DNA of 64,000 bases from an uncultured Bradyrhizobium sp. (lineage in GTDB: Bacteria; Pseudomonadota; Alphaproteobacteria; Rhizobiales; Xanthobacteraceae), in assembly GCF_936928535.1 (NCBI RefSeq), contig NZ_CAKZHY010000052.1, positions 5,001 to 69,000 on the forward strand. Direction: 5' to 3'. Positions within the stretch are counted from its first letter, which is position 1; every line of letters begins with the position of its first letter. Positions 16,245 through 25,001 of this stretch are shown here, piece after piece. Both the position numbers and the translations under genes were made by a program. The notes under the pieces were generated by a model. That model did not search any database. It worked only from the letters and a program-made list of their open reading frames with translations, and was not told the origin of the DNA.

Positions 16245-17789
16245 TCAAATCTTCGCCGCCGTCTTCGGCCAATACCGGTCGCGCAGATGCCGCTTGACCA
16301 GCTTGCCCGTTGGCGTGCGCGGCAACTCGGCTTCGAAATCGATCGAGCGGGGACACTTGATCGCCGAGAGGCGCGTCTTGCAGTAGGCGATCAGCTCGGC
16401 CTCGAGCGCCTTGCCGGCCCGGCTCATATCGTGCGGCTGCACCACGGCCTTCACTTCTTCGCCCATCTCCTCGTTGGGGACGCCGAATACGGCGACGTCA
16501 GCGATCTCGGGGTGGGTGATGAGGACATCCTCGGTCTCCTGCGGGTAGATATTCACCCCGCCGGAGATGATCATGTAGGACTTGCGGTCCGTGAGGAACA
16601 GGAAGCCGTCCTTGTCGAGATAGCCGACGTCTCCGAGCGTCGACCAGCCCTTGGCGTTGTAGGCCTTCTTCGTCTTCTCCGGGTCGTTGTGATAGGTGAA
16701 GGCGGGCGCGTCGGCGAAATAGACCGTGCCGATTTCGCCGACTGGCTGCTCCTCGTCGTTTTCGTCCAGGATCTTGATCTTGCCGACGACGGCACGGCCG
16801 ACGCTGCCGCGATGCTCCAGCCATTGCTGCGAACTGCAGACGGTGACGCCATTGCCTTCTGAGCCTGCGTAGTACTCGATCAGGATCGGTCCCCACCATT
16901 CGATCATCTTGGCCTTGACGTCGACCGGGCAGGGCGCGGCGGCGTGGATCGCGCCTTTCAACGTCGAGACATCGTACTTGGCGCGGACGTCGTCCGGCAG
17001 CTTCAGCATGCGCACGAACATGGTTGGCACCAGTTGCGACTGCGTGACCTTGTAGTTCTCGACCAGCCTCAGAAAATCCTCGGCGTCGAAATGCTCCATG
17101 ATGATGGAGGTGCCGCCGAGCACGATCGCCATCATGTTGAACCGCAGCGGAGCCGCGTGATAGAGCGGCGCTGGCGACAGGTAGGTGCTCCCGGCATTCA
17201 TGCCGCACATGTCGGCGCAGAGCACGCGCAGGAAGGCATTCGGCGCGTCGATCTTGTTGCCCTCGAAGGCCTTCTTGATGCCCTTGGGGCGGCCGGTGGT
17301 GCCTGAGGAATACAGCATGTCGTAGCCGGCGACTTCGTCCGCGATCGGCGTGGTCGGCTGTGCGGCGGTTTCCCTGTCGTAGGAACGGAAGCCGGGCTGG
17401 GGCTCATCGACCATGTAGAAAATCGGCTCGCCGGGCTTGCCCTTGACCAGGTTCTTGATCTGCTCGGCGCATTTCGGCGTGGTGATCACGACCTTGGCGC
17501 CGCAATCGCCGATGATGTAGTCGATCTCGTCCTGCTTCAGATAGCGACTGATCGCGGTGTAATAGAGCCCGCTGCGCTGCGCCGCCCAGCAGATCTCCAT
17601 GAAGGCGAGGCGGTTTTCCATCAAAAGCGCGATGTGGTCGCCTGCCTTCAGGCCGAGCGAACGGAACAGGTTTGCGCCCTGGTTCGAGAGTTCGTCCAGC
17701 TCGCGATAGGTGATCGCCTTGCCGGTCCCGGCCATCTGGTAGGCGATCTTGTTGGGCGTGGTGCGGGCGTGGATGGAGGGGTGGGTCAT
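16245..17789 (-). CDS. Acyl-CoA synthetase (AMP-forming)
   Basis: 514 residues of the ANL superfamily. The phosphate-binding A3 motif is MLYSSGTTGRPKG, A5 is YAGSEGNG, and A7/A8 are LGDVGYLDKDGFLFLTDR and MIISGGVNIYP. The catalytic Lys lies in PRTPTGKLVKRHLRDRYWP near the end. It activates a fatty or aromatic acid to its CoA thioester. The start at 17789 (MTHPSIHART) is preferred: an upstream extension to 17954 would translate through a palindromic repeat. It lies downstream of a thiolase gene on the same strand, with the repeat between. Confidence 0.88.
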   Translation of the reverse strand: MTHPSIHARTTPNKIAYQMAGTGKAITYRELDELSNQGANLFRSLGLKAGDHIALLMENRLAFMEICWAAQRSGLYYTAISRYLKQDEIDYIIGDCGAKVVITTPKCAEQIKNLVKGKPGEPIFYMVDEPQPGFRSYDRETAAQPTTPIADEVAGYDMLYSSGTTGRPKGIKKAFEGNKIDAPNAFLRVLCADMCGMNAGSTYLSPAPLYHAAPLRFNMMAIVLGGTSIIMEHFDAEDFLRLVENYKVTQSQLVPTMFVRMLKLPDDVRAKYDVSTLKGAIHAAAPCPVDVKAKMIEWWGPILIEYYAGSEGNGVTVCSSQQWLEHRGSVGRAVVGKIKILDENDEEQPVGEIGTVYFADAPAFTYHNDPEKTKKAYNAKGWSTLGDVGYLDKDGFLFLTDRKSYMIISGGVNIYPQETEDVLITHPEIADVAVFGVPNEEMGEEVKAVVQPHDMSRAGKALEAELIAYCKTRLSAIKCPRSIDFEAELPRTPTGKLVKRHLRDRYWPKTAAKI

Positions 17790-17810
17790 GAAAGTTGGTC
17801 TCACAACAAC

Positions 17811-17943
17811 AAAGGTGTCATCCCGGCGAAGGCCGGGATCCATAACCACCGATCGAAATTGTTGAAATGCGATGTCGCCCCAGCTCGCCCCAACCACGAA
17901 CATTTGTGGATATAGGTCCCGGCCTTCGCCGGGACGACACCTT
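17811..17943. repeat. Dispersed palindromic intergenic repeat, family C
   Basis: About 133 bp with outer arms AAAGGTGTC and GACACCTTT and inner arms ATCCCGGCGAAGGCCGGGA and TCCCGGCCTTCGCCGGGA. It fills the gap between the thiolase and ligase genes. Only one copy is seen in this window. Confidence 0.75.
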
Positions 17944-17979
17944 TCGTGTGGCAACGCGTGAGCGATGCCGCGGCTCGGC

Positions 17980-19152
17980 CTACAGCCGCTCCACGATCGT
18001 CACGTTGGCCATGCCGCCGCCTTCGCACATGGTCTGCAGGCCGTAGCGCTTGCCGCGCTGATGCAGGGCGTGGACCAGCGTCGTCATCAGCTTGGTGCCG
18101 GAGCCGCCGAGGGGATGGCCGAGCGCAATCGCGCCGCCGTTGACATTCAGGCGTGCCGGATCGGCGCCGGTGGTCTTGAGCCAGCCTGTCGGCACCGAGG
18201 CGAAGGCCTCGTTGACCTCGAACAGGTCGATGTCGTCGACCTTCATGCCGGCCTTTTCCAGTGCCTTCTTGGTGGCATGCAAGGGAGCGTCGAGCATGAT
18301 GACGGGGTCGCCGCCGGTCATGGTCATGTGGTGGATGCGCGCGAGCGGCTTGACGCCGAGCTGCTTGAGGCCGCGCTCGTTGACGACCATCACGCCGGAG
18401 GCGCCGTCGCAGATCTGGCTGGCGCTTGCGGCGGTGAGCTTGCCGTTCTCAGCGATCAGCTTGACGCCCTTGATGCCGTCGAGCGTGGCATCGAAGCGGA
18501 TGCCTTCGTCGATGTGGTGGGTATCCTTGCTGCCGTCGGCCCTGACGATCTCCAGCGGCACGATCTCCTTCTTGAAGTGACCGGCTTGCGTGGCGGCAAT
18601 CGCGCGCTGATGGCTCTGGAAGGAAAATTCGTCGAGATCGTCCTTCGACAGGCCGTACTTCTCGGCCATCATCTCGGCGCCGGTGAACTGGCTGAATACG
18701 ATGTTCGGATATCTCGCCTCGATGCCCGGGCTCTTGTAATTGCCGAAACCGTTCTTGGCAGGCAATTGCGAGGATAGGCCCATCGGCACGCGTGTCATGG
18801 ATTCCACGCCGGCCGCGATCACCACGTCCATGGTGCCGGACATCACGGCCTGTGCCGCGAAGTGCAGCGCCTGCTGCGACGAGCCGCACTGACGGTCGAT
18901 CGAGGTGCCCGGCACGCTCTCCGGCAGCTTCGAGGCCATGATCGCGTTGCGCGCCACGTTGTTGGACTGTTCGCCGACCTGCATCACGCAGCCCATGATC
19001 ACGTCCTCGACGAGGGCCGGATCGACCTTGGTGCGATCGACCAGCTCGTCCAGCACTTTTGCGGCGAGATCGGCCGGGTGCCAGCCGGCGAGGCGGCCCC
19101 CCTTGCGCCCGCCCGCGGTACGCGCAGCGGCGACGATATAAGCCTCGGCCAT
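17980..19152 (-). CDS. Acetyl-CoA acetyltransferase (thiolase)
   Basis: 390 residues, the usual thiolase length. The nucleophile Cys89 is in DRQCGSSQQA. NEAFA holds the active-site Asn, GHPLGGSG the catalytic His, and CEGGGMAN the second Cys. The enzyme cleaves or forms 3-ketoacyl-CoA, the last step of beta-oxidation. It is divergent from the TetR gene, with an imperfect palindrome in the 159-bp gap. With the downstream ligase it belongs to the same catabolic region as the rightward dehydrogenase genes. Confidence 0.92.
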   Translation of the reverse strand: MAEAYIVAAARTAGGRKGGRLAGWHPADLAAKVLDELVDRTKVDPALVEDVIMGCVMQVGEQSNNVARNAIMASKLPESVPGTSIDRQCGSSQQALHFAAQAVMSGTMDVVIAAGVESMTRVPMGLSSQLPAKNGFGNYKSPGIEARYPNIVFSQFTGAEMMAEKYGLSKDDLDEFSFQSHQRAIAATQAGHFKKEIVPLEIVRADGSKDTHHIDEGIRFDATLDGIKGVKLIAENGKLTAASASQICDGASGVMVVNERGLKQLGVKPLARIHHMTMTGGDPVIMLDAPLHATKKALEKAGMKVDDIDLFEVNEAFASVPTGWLKTTGADPARLNVNGGAIALGHPLGGSGTKLMTTLVHALHQRGKRYGLQTMCEGGGMANVTIVERL

Positions 19153-19223
19153 TTCGGTCTCTCCCGTGATTGTTTTTGATAGCTTGGGGTTGTCGGGGGC
19201 GGATTTAATGGGCGGGATATCGT

Positions 19224-19243
19224 TTAGTCAATCGATCAATTAA
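19224..19243. promoter_or_regulatory. Imperfect palindrome, possible TetR operator
   Basis: The 20-bp sequence TTAGTCAATCGATCAATTAA matches its reverse complement at 7 of 10 positions per half. It lies in an AT-rich gap between the divergent thiolase and TetR genes, where a TetR protein could control both directions. Confidence 0.4.
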
Positions 19244-19311
19244 CTCTTGTGGGGAGGCGCTGCTTCGGCTTATCTGCGGCCCGCCTCGAGCGGCGAGAAC
19301 AAGGGATCTCC

Positions 19312-19971
19312 GTGACTACCAGCGTACCGAACAGGCTCCCGAGCGGAAAGAATTCCACGGCAGAGAAATTGCTCGTGGCCGCGAGCGAGCTGATGATCGA
19401 ACGCTCCTCGATCGAGATCTCGCTCTCGGACATCGCGCAGAAGTCGGGCGCGAACGCCGCGCTGGTCAAATATCACTTCGGCAACAAGGACGGCCTGTTG
19501 CTGGCGTTGCTCGCGCGCGATGCCGCCACCGAGATGTCCAATCTCGAATATCTGCTGGCGCAGCCGATCACGGCGACCGCGAAGCTGAAGCTGCACATCG
19601 CCGGCATCATTCGCGCCTATCACCGGTTCCCGTATATGAACCGGCTGATCCACTATCTCCTGCACGAGAGCGTTGCGGGCTCCGCGGACGAAGTCTCGAA
19701 ATTCTTCGTTGCGCCGCTGCTCGACTTTCATCGCCGCCTGCTCGCCGAAGGCGTCAGCCGCGGCGAGTTCCGCCAGACCGATCCGGTGCTGTTCTACACC
19801 AGCCTGATCGGCGCCTGCGATCATCTGTTCTTCGGCCGGCACGCGATGTCTCGCGCGACCGGCGTCGGTCCGGTCACCGACGACGTCTGCCGGCAATACA
19901 TCAAGCACATGGAAACGCTGATTTGCGGCGGCATCCTCACGCAAGCCGAGGAAGCTGTCGCGGCCGGATAA
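19312..19971 (+). CDS. TetR-family transcriptional regulator
   Basis: 219 residues. The helix-turn-helix region is SLSDIAQKSGANAALVKYHFGNKDGLL at about residues 36-63, followed by a helical ligand domain. The GTG at 19312 has AAGGGA about 6 bases upstream; a GTG at 19249 would add 21 residues. It is the first gene of a rightward unit with an SDR, a hydratase-like enzyme, a ligase and three acyl-CoA dehydrogenases, and is divergent from a thiolase. Regulation of this acyl-CoA pathway, probably by an acyl-CoA ligand, is inferred. Confidence 0.87.
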   Translation: MTTSVPNRLPSGKNSTAEKLLVAASELMIERSSIEISLSDIAQKSGANAALVKYHFGNKDGLLLALLARDAATEMSNLEYLLAQPITATAKLKLHIAGIIRAYHRFPYMNRLIHYLLHESVAGSADEVSKFFVAPLLDFHRRLLAEGVSRGEFRQTDPVLFYTSLIGACDHLFFGRHAMSRATGVGPVTDDVCRQYIKHMETLICGGILTQAEEAVAAG

Positions 19972-20026
19972 TCCGGCCAGAACTCATAAGTCTAGAGAAG
20001 AAACGTCCAAGGAAAGGTAGCCTGTC

Positions 20027-20785
20027 ATGGAATTGAAAGACGTAGCCGTTCTCATCACCGGCGGTGGTTCGGGTCTCGGCGAAGCGACCGCGCGCGCCAT
20101 GGCGGCCAAGGGCGCCAAGATCGGCGTGATCGACCAGAACAAGGAGAACGCCGAGAAGGTCGCCGCGGAGGTGAAGGGCGTCGCGCTGCATGCCGACGTC
20201 ACCAGCGAAGAGCAGATCAAGGCGGCGATCGCCAAGGCCGAAGCTGCGCATGGCGTCGCCCGCGTGCTGATGAACTGCGCCGGCATCGGCGGCTCGCAGC
20301 GAATCGTCGGTCGCGACGGCGTCTATCCCCTCGAAAAATTCGCGCGCATCATCAACGTCAATTTGATCGGCACGTTCAACTGCCTGCGCCTGTTCGCCGA
20401 GCGCCTCGTCACCATCGAGCCTGTCGGTGAAGAGCGCGGCGTCATCATCAACACCGCCTCGGTGGCGGCCTATGAAGGCCAGATCGGCCAGATCGCCTAT
20501 TCGGCCTCGAAGGGCGGCGTCGTCGGGCTCACGCTGCCGGCCGCGCGCGACCTCGCCAGCCAGAAGATCCGCGTCAACACCATCGCGCCCGGCCTGTTCT
20601 TCACGCCGCTGCTGATGGGCCTGAACGAGGAAGCCCGCAAGAGCCTCGGCGCCCAGGTGCCGCATCCCTCGCGCCTTGGCGATGCCAAGGAGTACGGCGC
20701 GCTCGCCGTGCACATCGTCGAGAACGCGATGCTCAACGGCGAGACCATCCGTCTCGACGGCGCCATCCGCATGGCCCCGCGGTAG
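20027..20785 (+). CDS. SDR dehydrogenase, 3-hydroxyacyl-CoA dehydrogenase type
   Basis: 252 residues of the short-chain dehydrogenase family. The cofactor motif GGGSGLG is at 13-19, NCAG follows beta-4, the catalytic Ser is in NTASVAAYEG, and Tyr/Lys in YSASK. It resembles the HSD10 group, which oxidises 3-hydroxyacyl-CoA with NAD. The C-terminal GETIRLDGAIRMAPR is typical. It follows the TetR gene by 55 bp and precedes an enoyl-CoA hydratase-like gene, consistent with a beta-oxidation step. Confidence 0.88.
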   Translation: MELKDVAVLITGGGSGLGEATARAMAAKGAKIGVIDQNKENAEKVAAEVKGVALHADVTSEEQIKAAIAKAEAAHGVARVLMNCAGIGGSQRIVGRDGVYPLEKFARIINVNLIGTFNCLRLFAERLVTIEPVGEERGVIINTASVAAYEGQIGQIAYSASKGGVVGLTLPAARDLASQKIRVNTIAPGLFFTPLLMGLNEEARKSLGAQVPHPSRLGDAKEYGALAVHIVENAMLNGETIRLDGAIRMAPR

Positions 20786-20794
20786 GGTTTTTCT

Positions 20795-20940
20795 TCCCTT
20801 CTCCCCCTGTGGGAGAAGGTGGCGCGAAGCGCCGGATGAGGGGTTTCCCTCCGCGATCTCATCTGTGGAGATGGACCCCTCACCCAAGCGAGTTCTTGGT
20901 CAGCGATGTACATGCCCTCTCCCACAAGGGGAGAGGGCGC
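20795..20940. repeat. Long intergenic inverted repeat, family D
   Basis: About 146 bp that starts CCCTTCTCCCCCTGTGGGAG and ends CCCTCTCCCACAAGGGGAGAG, with inner arms GGATGAGGGG and GACCCCTCACCC. It fills the gap between the SDR and hydratase-like genes. The transcript would fold into a long stem. Confidence 0.75.
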
Positions 20941-20980
20941 AGCAATCGGCACCATCGTTGCGGATGGAGGAAAATCGCGT

Positions 20981-21787
20981 ATGTCCCAACCGCTGCTGAT
21001 CGAGCATGACGACGGCGTCGACCGGGTGACGCTCAATCGTCCGGACAGTCTAAATGCGCTTGATCCGTCGCTGATCGACGCGCTCAACGCCTACTTCCAG
21101 GGGCTCCAGCGTAATCGCGACACGCGTGTCGTCGTGCTGAAGGGCGCGGGCAAGAATTTCTGCGCCGGTCTCGACCTCAAGGCCGCGATGCAGCGGCGCG
21201 CGGGACAGCAGGAGCCGCCCGGCGTCACCGAGTCGCTGGACTCGCAGCGACGTATCGCCGACATCGTGATGCTGATGCGGCGCTGTCCCCAGCCGATCCT
21301 GTCGCTGGTGCAGGGCGCGGCAGCTGGCGGCGGCTTTGCGCTGGCGCTCGCTTCTGACATCCGCATCGCGACGAAATCGGCGCGGATGAACTGTGCCTTC
21401 ATCAAGCTCGGCCTTGGCGGCTGCGACATTGGCACCAGCTATTTTCTGCCGCGGCTCGTTGGTGTTTCCGTGGCGTCGGAGTTGATCCTCACTGGACGGT
21501 TCATCGGCGCCGAACGCGCGCTTGCCGTCGGGCTCGTCTCGGAAGTCGTCGACGAGGACAAGCTCGATGAAGCCGCCGAGCCTTATGTCGACGCGATGAT
21601 GACGGCCTCGCCCGTGGGGCTGCGCTTGTCGAAAGAATGTCTCAACATGAGCGTCGATGCGGGATCGCTGGAAGCCGCGATCGCGATGGAGGACCGCAAC
21701 CAGGTCCTGTGCAGCCGCTCCGAGGAGTTTTCGGAAGGCATCAGGGCCTTCCTTGAGAAGCGAAAGCCTGTCTATATCAAACGCTGA
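20981..21787 (+). CDS. Enoyl-CoA hydratase/isomerase family protein
   Basis: 268 residues of the crotonase family. The oxyanion-hole segments are FCAGLDL (60-66) and GAAAGGGFALALASD (112-126). By alignment with rat crotonase, the catalytic Glu of ASELILTG (Glu167) is kept, but the other Glu position is Phe140 (CAFIKLG). It may therefore be an isomerase, lyase or hydrolase rather than a standard hydratase. The ATG at 20981 follows a GGAGGA ribosome site. It is between SDR and ligase genes in the rightward unit. Confidence 0.85.
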   Translation: MSQPLLIEHDDGVDRVTLNRPDSLNALDPSLIDALNAYFQGLQRNRDTRVVVLKGAGKNFCAGLDLKAAMQRRAGQQEPPGVTESLDSQRRIADIVMLMRRCPQPILSLVQGAAAGGGFALALASDIRIATKSARMNCAFIKLGLGGCDIGTSYFLPRLVGVSVASELILTGRFIGAERALAVGLVSEVVDEDKLDEAAEPYVDAMMTASPVGLRLSKECLNMSVDAGSLEAAIAMEDRNQVLCSRSEEFSEGIRAFLEKRKPVYIKR

Positions 21788-21831
21788 AACAACGAAGATC
21801 CGCGAAGGACAATAATTCCGGGAGACGCAAA

Positions 21832-23703
21832 ATGAGTGGAAGCGCGGCGGCGGTGATGGCGAAGCCCGCCTTTCGCAAGGTCGAGTGGCTGGCGCGCGAT
21901 ATCGATGTCGAGCGCCGCGCTGACGGCACGGTGGTGCTGAAGTCGCGCATTCCACTGCAGCCTTATGAGAAGCATCTTCCGGCCTCGCTAGCGAAATGGG
22001 CGAAGGAAGCGCCCGAGCGCATCTGGCTGGCGCAGCGCGGCGGACCAAACCGCGAATGGCGCAAGGTCTCCTACGGTGAAGCCAAGCGCGCCGTCGATGC
22101 GCTGACCCAGGCGCTCCTCAATCTCCAGCTCGACGGACGCCCGGTTGCGATCCTGTCTGGCAATTCGATCGAGCATGCGCTGATGACGCAGGCCGCGATG
22201 CAGGCGCGCTCGCCCGCCGCGCCGGTGTCGCCGGCCTACTCGCTGATGAGCCACGATCACGTCAAGCTGAAGTACCTGTTCGACCTGATCAAGCCGGCCG
22301 TGGTGATGGTGCAGGACGGCCCGACCTTCGAGAAGGCGCTGAGCGCGCTCGATCTCGCCGGCGTCACCGTCGTTCACGTCGTGCGGCCCTGTGAAGGCGT
22401 TAAGAGCGTCAGTTTTGCCGAGCTCGCCGCGACGCCAGTGACGGCTGATGTCGAGGCGTCGATCGCAAAGATCACGCCCGACACCGTGGGCAAGCTGCTA
22501 TTTACATCGGGCTCGACCGGTATGCCCAAGGCCGTCATCAACACGCAGGAAATGATGTGCGCCAACGCCGCGATGATGATGCAGGTGCGACCGCGCACGC
22601 CGGGCGGCCCGCTCGCGACCGTGCTCGACTGGATGCCGTGGAATCACACCATGGGCGGCAATGCCGCGTTCCATCCGGTGCTCGTCGACGGCGGGACGCT
22701 CTATATCGACGACGGACGGCCGATGCCGGGGCAGCTCGAAGAGACCATCAAGAACCTGCGCGAGATCTCGCCGACCTATTACGCCAATGTGCCGGCAGGC
22801 TATGCCGCACTCGCTGCCGCGATGGAGAAGGACGACGCGCTGTGCCGATCCTTCTTCAAGAACCTGTCGATCATGGCCTATGGCGGTGCGCGGCTGCCCG
22901 ATGATCTCTACGACCGCATGCAGGCCCTCGCCGTGAAGACCACCGGCGAGCGTATCGTGTTCTACACCGGCTGGGGCTCGACCGAGACCGCACCGACCTC
23001 GACCGGCACCTATTGGGACACCGAGCGTGTCGGCCTGATCGGCCTGCCGTTCCCGGGCGTCGAGCTGAAGATGGTGCCGTGCCGCTCGAAATACGAGCTG
23101 CGCCTGCGCGGCGTCAACGTCACGCCTGGCTATTTCGGCCAGCCGGAGCTGACGAAGAAGATGTTCGACGAGGAAGGATTCTACTGCATCGGCGACGCCG
23201 GTATCTTCGTCGACGATGCCGATCCGGTGAAGGGCATCATCTTCGCCGGCCGCGTGGTCGAAGACTTCAAGCTCACCACCGGCACCTTCGTGCATGTCGG
23301 CTCGCTCCGCACCGACGCGATCGCGGCCGCAACACCGGTCGTGCATGACGCGCTGGTCGCGGGACAGGATCGCCCTTTCATCGGGCTGCTTGCCTGGCCG
23401 AATTTGCACGCCTGCCGGCAGCTCGTCGGCAATCCCGATCTCAGCTTCGAGGATGCGGTGAAGCACCCTGATGTGATCGCCTGCTTCAAGCGCGGGCTCC
23501 AGACTCACAACAAGGAGTGTGAAGGCGCCAGCAGCCGCATCATCGCGCGCGCCATGCTGATGGCCGAGCCGCCCTCGATCGACGGCAACGAGCTCACGGA
23601 CAAGGGCTACATCAACCAGCGGGCCGGCCTCGAACGCCGCGCGGCGCTGGTCGAGCGGCTCTATGCCGACAAACCGGATCAAGACGTCATCATTCTCAAG
23701 TAG
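21832..23703 (+). CDS. Feruloyl-CoA-synthetase-like AMP-forming acyl-CoA ligase
   Basis: 623 residues, longer than common fatty-acid ligases. The A3 motif is LLFTSGSTGMPKAV. A WMPWNHTMGGN motif and the following DGGTLYIDDGRP are characteristic of the feruloyl-CoA synthetase subgroup. GWGSTETAP is the A5 motif, and IGDAGIFVDD with GRVVEDFKL are A7/A8. It should activate a phenylpropanoid or a related acid to its CoA ester. It is embedded among acyl-CoA dehydrogenase genes, so the substrate may be an aromatic side chain or a branched or cyclic acid. The substrate cannot be set from sequence alone. Confidence 0.82.
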   Translation: MSGSAAAVMAKPAFRKVEWLARDIDVERRADGTVVLKSRIPLQPYEKHLPASLAKWAKEAPERIWLAQRGGPNREWRKVSYGEAKRAVDALTQALLNLQLDGRPVAILSGNSIEHALMTQAAMQARSPAAPVSPAYSLMSHDHVKLKYLFDLIKPAVVMVQDGPTFEKALSALDLAGVTVVHVVRPCEGVKSVSFAELAATPVTADVEASIAKITPDTVGKLLFTSGSTGMPKAVINTQEMMCANAAMMMQVRPRTPGGPLATVLDWMPWNHTMGGNAAFHPVLVDGGTLYIDDGRPMPGQLEETIKNLREISPTYYANVPAGYAALAAAMEKDDALCRSFFKNLSIMAYGGARLPDDLYDRMQALAVKTTGERIVFYTGWGSTETAPTSTGTYWDTERVGLIGLPFPGVELKMVPCRSKYELRLRGVNVTPGYFGQPELTKKMFDEEGFYCIGDAGIFVDDADPVKGIIFAGRVVEDFKLTTGTFVHVGSLRTDAIAAATPVVHDALVAGQDRPFIGLLAWPNLHACRQLVGNPDLSFEDAVKHPDVIACFKRGLQTHNKECEGASSRIIARAMLMAEPPSIDGNELTDKGYINQRAGLERRAALVERLYADKPDQDVIILK

Positions 23704-23730
23704 TCGACATCATCAACACGGGTACGCGCC

Positions 23731-24858
23731 ATGAATTTCGATTTCTCTGACGACCAGAAGCAGCTCCGCGACCAGGCGCGCAAATTCCTCGCCGAAAAAT
23801 GCTCGCCCAAGGCGGTGCGCGTCGTGCTCGACGGCAAGGCGCCCTACGATAAGGAGCTGTGGAAGGGCCTTGCCGAGATGGGTTTTCTCGGCGTTGCGAT
23901 TCCCGAGGAGTTCGGTGGCGCTGGCGCCGGCCATCTCGAGCTTTGCGTCATTGCGGAGGAGATGGGCCGGGCCAATGCGCCGGTGCCGTTCTCCTCGACC
24001 GTCTATCTCGCGGCGGAAGCGCTGTTGATCGCCGGCAGCGACGCGCAAAAGAAGAAGTGGCTGCCCGCGATCGCTTCCGGCGAAGCGATCGGCACGCTGG
24101 CGCTGTTCGAGGGCAAGGGCAATCCCGCGCCGAAGAACGTCAAGCTGGCGGCTGCGAATGGCGTGCTGAACGGCGTCAAGAAGCCGGTCGCTGATGGTGC
24201 GATCGCCGACTTCGCGGTGGTTGCGGCGCGCACCGGTTCGGGCGGCCGCGACAGCGACATTTCGCTGTTCCTGGTCGACCTCAAGGCTGGCGGTGTTGAG
24301 GTGAAGAGCCTCACCAATCTCGATCCGACTCGCGGACAGGCCGAGATCACCTTTAGAGATTGCAAGGCCGAGCCGCTCGGCGCTGCCGGGGAGGGCTGGA
24401 GCATCCTGGCCCAGGTGCTCGATCGCGCCGCGGTGTTGTGTGCGTTCGAGCAGGTCGGCGGCGCTGACCGCGCTCTGGAGATGGGCCGTGACTACGCGCT
24501 CGACCGCATCGCCTTCGGCCGCCAGATCGGCTCATTCCAGGCGATCAAGCACATGCTGGCCGACATGTATGTCTCGGCGACGCTGGCGCGTTCCAACAGC
24601 TATTACGGCGCCTGGGCGCTTTCGACCAACGCGGCCGAGCTGCCGGAAGCCGCCGCCGCCGCGCGCATCAGTGCGACGCAGGCGTTCCAGCACTGCGCCA
24701 AGAACAACATCCAGGTTCACGGCGGCATGGGTTTCACCTGGGAGTTCGACTGCCACATGTACTACCGCCGCGCCAATGCGATGGCGCTCGGGCTTGGCAG
24801 CCTGTCCTATTGGGAAGACCAGCTGATCGACCGCATGCGCAAGAAGAACGCGGCGTAA
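23731..24858 (+). CDS. Acyl-CoA dehydrogenase, shorter type
   Basis: 375 residues of the flavin-dependent acyl-CoA dehydrogenase family, with N-terminal helical, middle beta and C-terminal helical domains (FGRQIGSFQAIKHMLADMY and IQVHGGMGFTWEFDCHMYYRRA). It introduces a 2,3 double bond into an acyl-CoA. Next to it are two 414-residue dehydrogenases of another subtype. In steroid and related pathways such unequal subunits form mixed tetramers, so a complex is possible here. It follows the ligase gene by 27 bp. Confidence 0.88.
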   Translation: MNFDFSDDQKQLRDQARKFLAEKCSPKAVRVVLDGKAPYDKELWKGLAEMGFLGVAIPEEFGGAGAGHLELCVIAEEMGRANAPVPFSSTVYLAAEALLIAGSDAQKKKWLPAIASGEAIGTLALFEGKGNPAPKNVKLAAANGVLNGVKKPVADGAIADFAVVAARTGSGGRDSDISLFLVDLKAGGVEVKSLTNLDPTRGQAEITFRDCKAEPLGAAGEGWSILAQVLDRAAVLCAFEQVGGADRALEMGRDYALDRIAFGRQIGSFQAIKHMLADMYVSATLARSNSYYGAWALSTNAAELPEAAAAARISATQAFQHCAKNNIQVHGGMGFTWEFDCHMYYRRANAMALGLGSLSYWEDQLIDRMRKKNAA

Positions 24859-24867
24859 TCCGCGGCT

Positions 24868-24983
24868 CGTGTCCCGGACGCGATGCGGCATGCAATGCCG
24901 CTTCGCAGAGCCGGGACCCAGGGGCCGCAATGGACCCCGGATCTGCAGCGCACCACTTCGTGCTGCGCAGCGTCCGGGGAACG
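24868..24983. repeat. Dispersed palindromic intergenic repeat, family A, copy 3
   Basis: About 116 bp beginning CGTGTCCCGGACGCGATGCGGC and ending CTGCGCAGCGTCCGGGGAACG, with an internal CAGAGCCGGGACCC block. It lies between two acyl-CoA dehydrogenase genes. Confidence 0.78.
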
Positions 24984-25001
24984 AAACCGAGAGATGAGAC
25001 C

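Noticed and set aside
17790..17954. N-terminal extension of the acyl-CoA ligase frame upstream of 17789
   Set aside because: The extra 55 codons translate through the family C palindrome, and ligase homology starts at MTHPSIHART.
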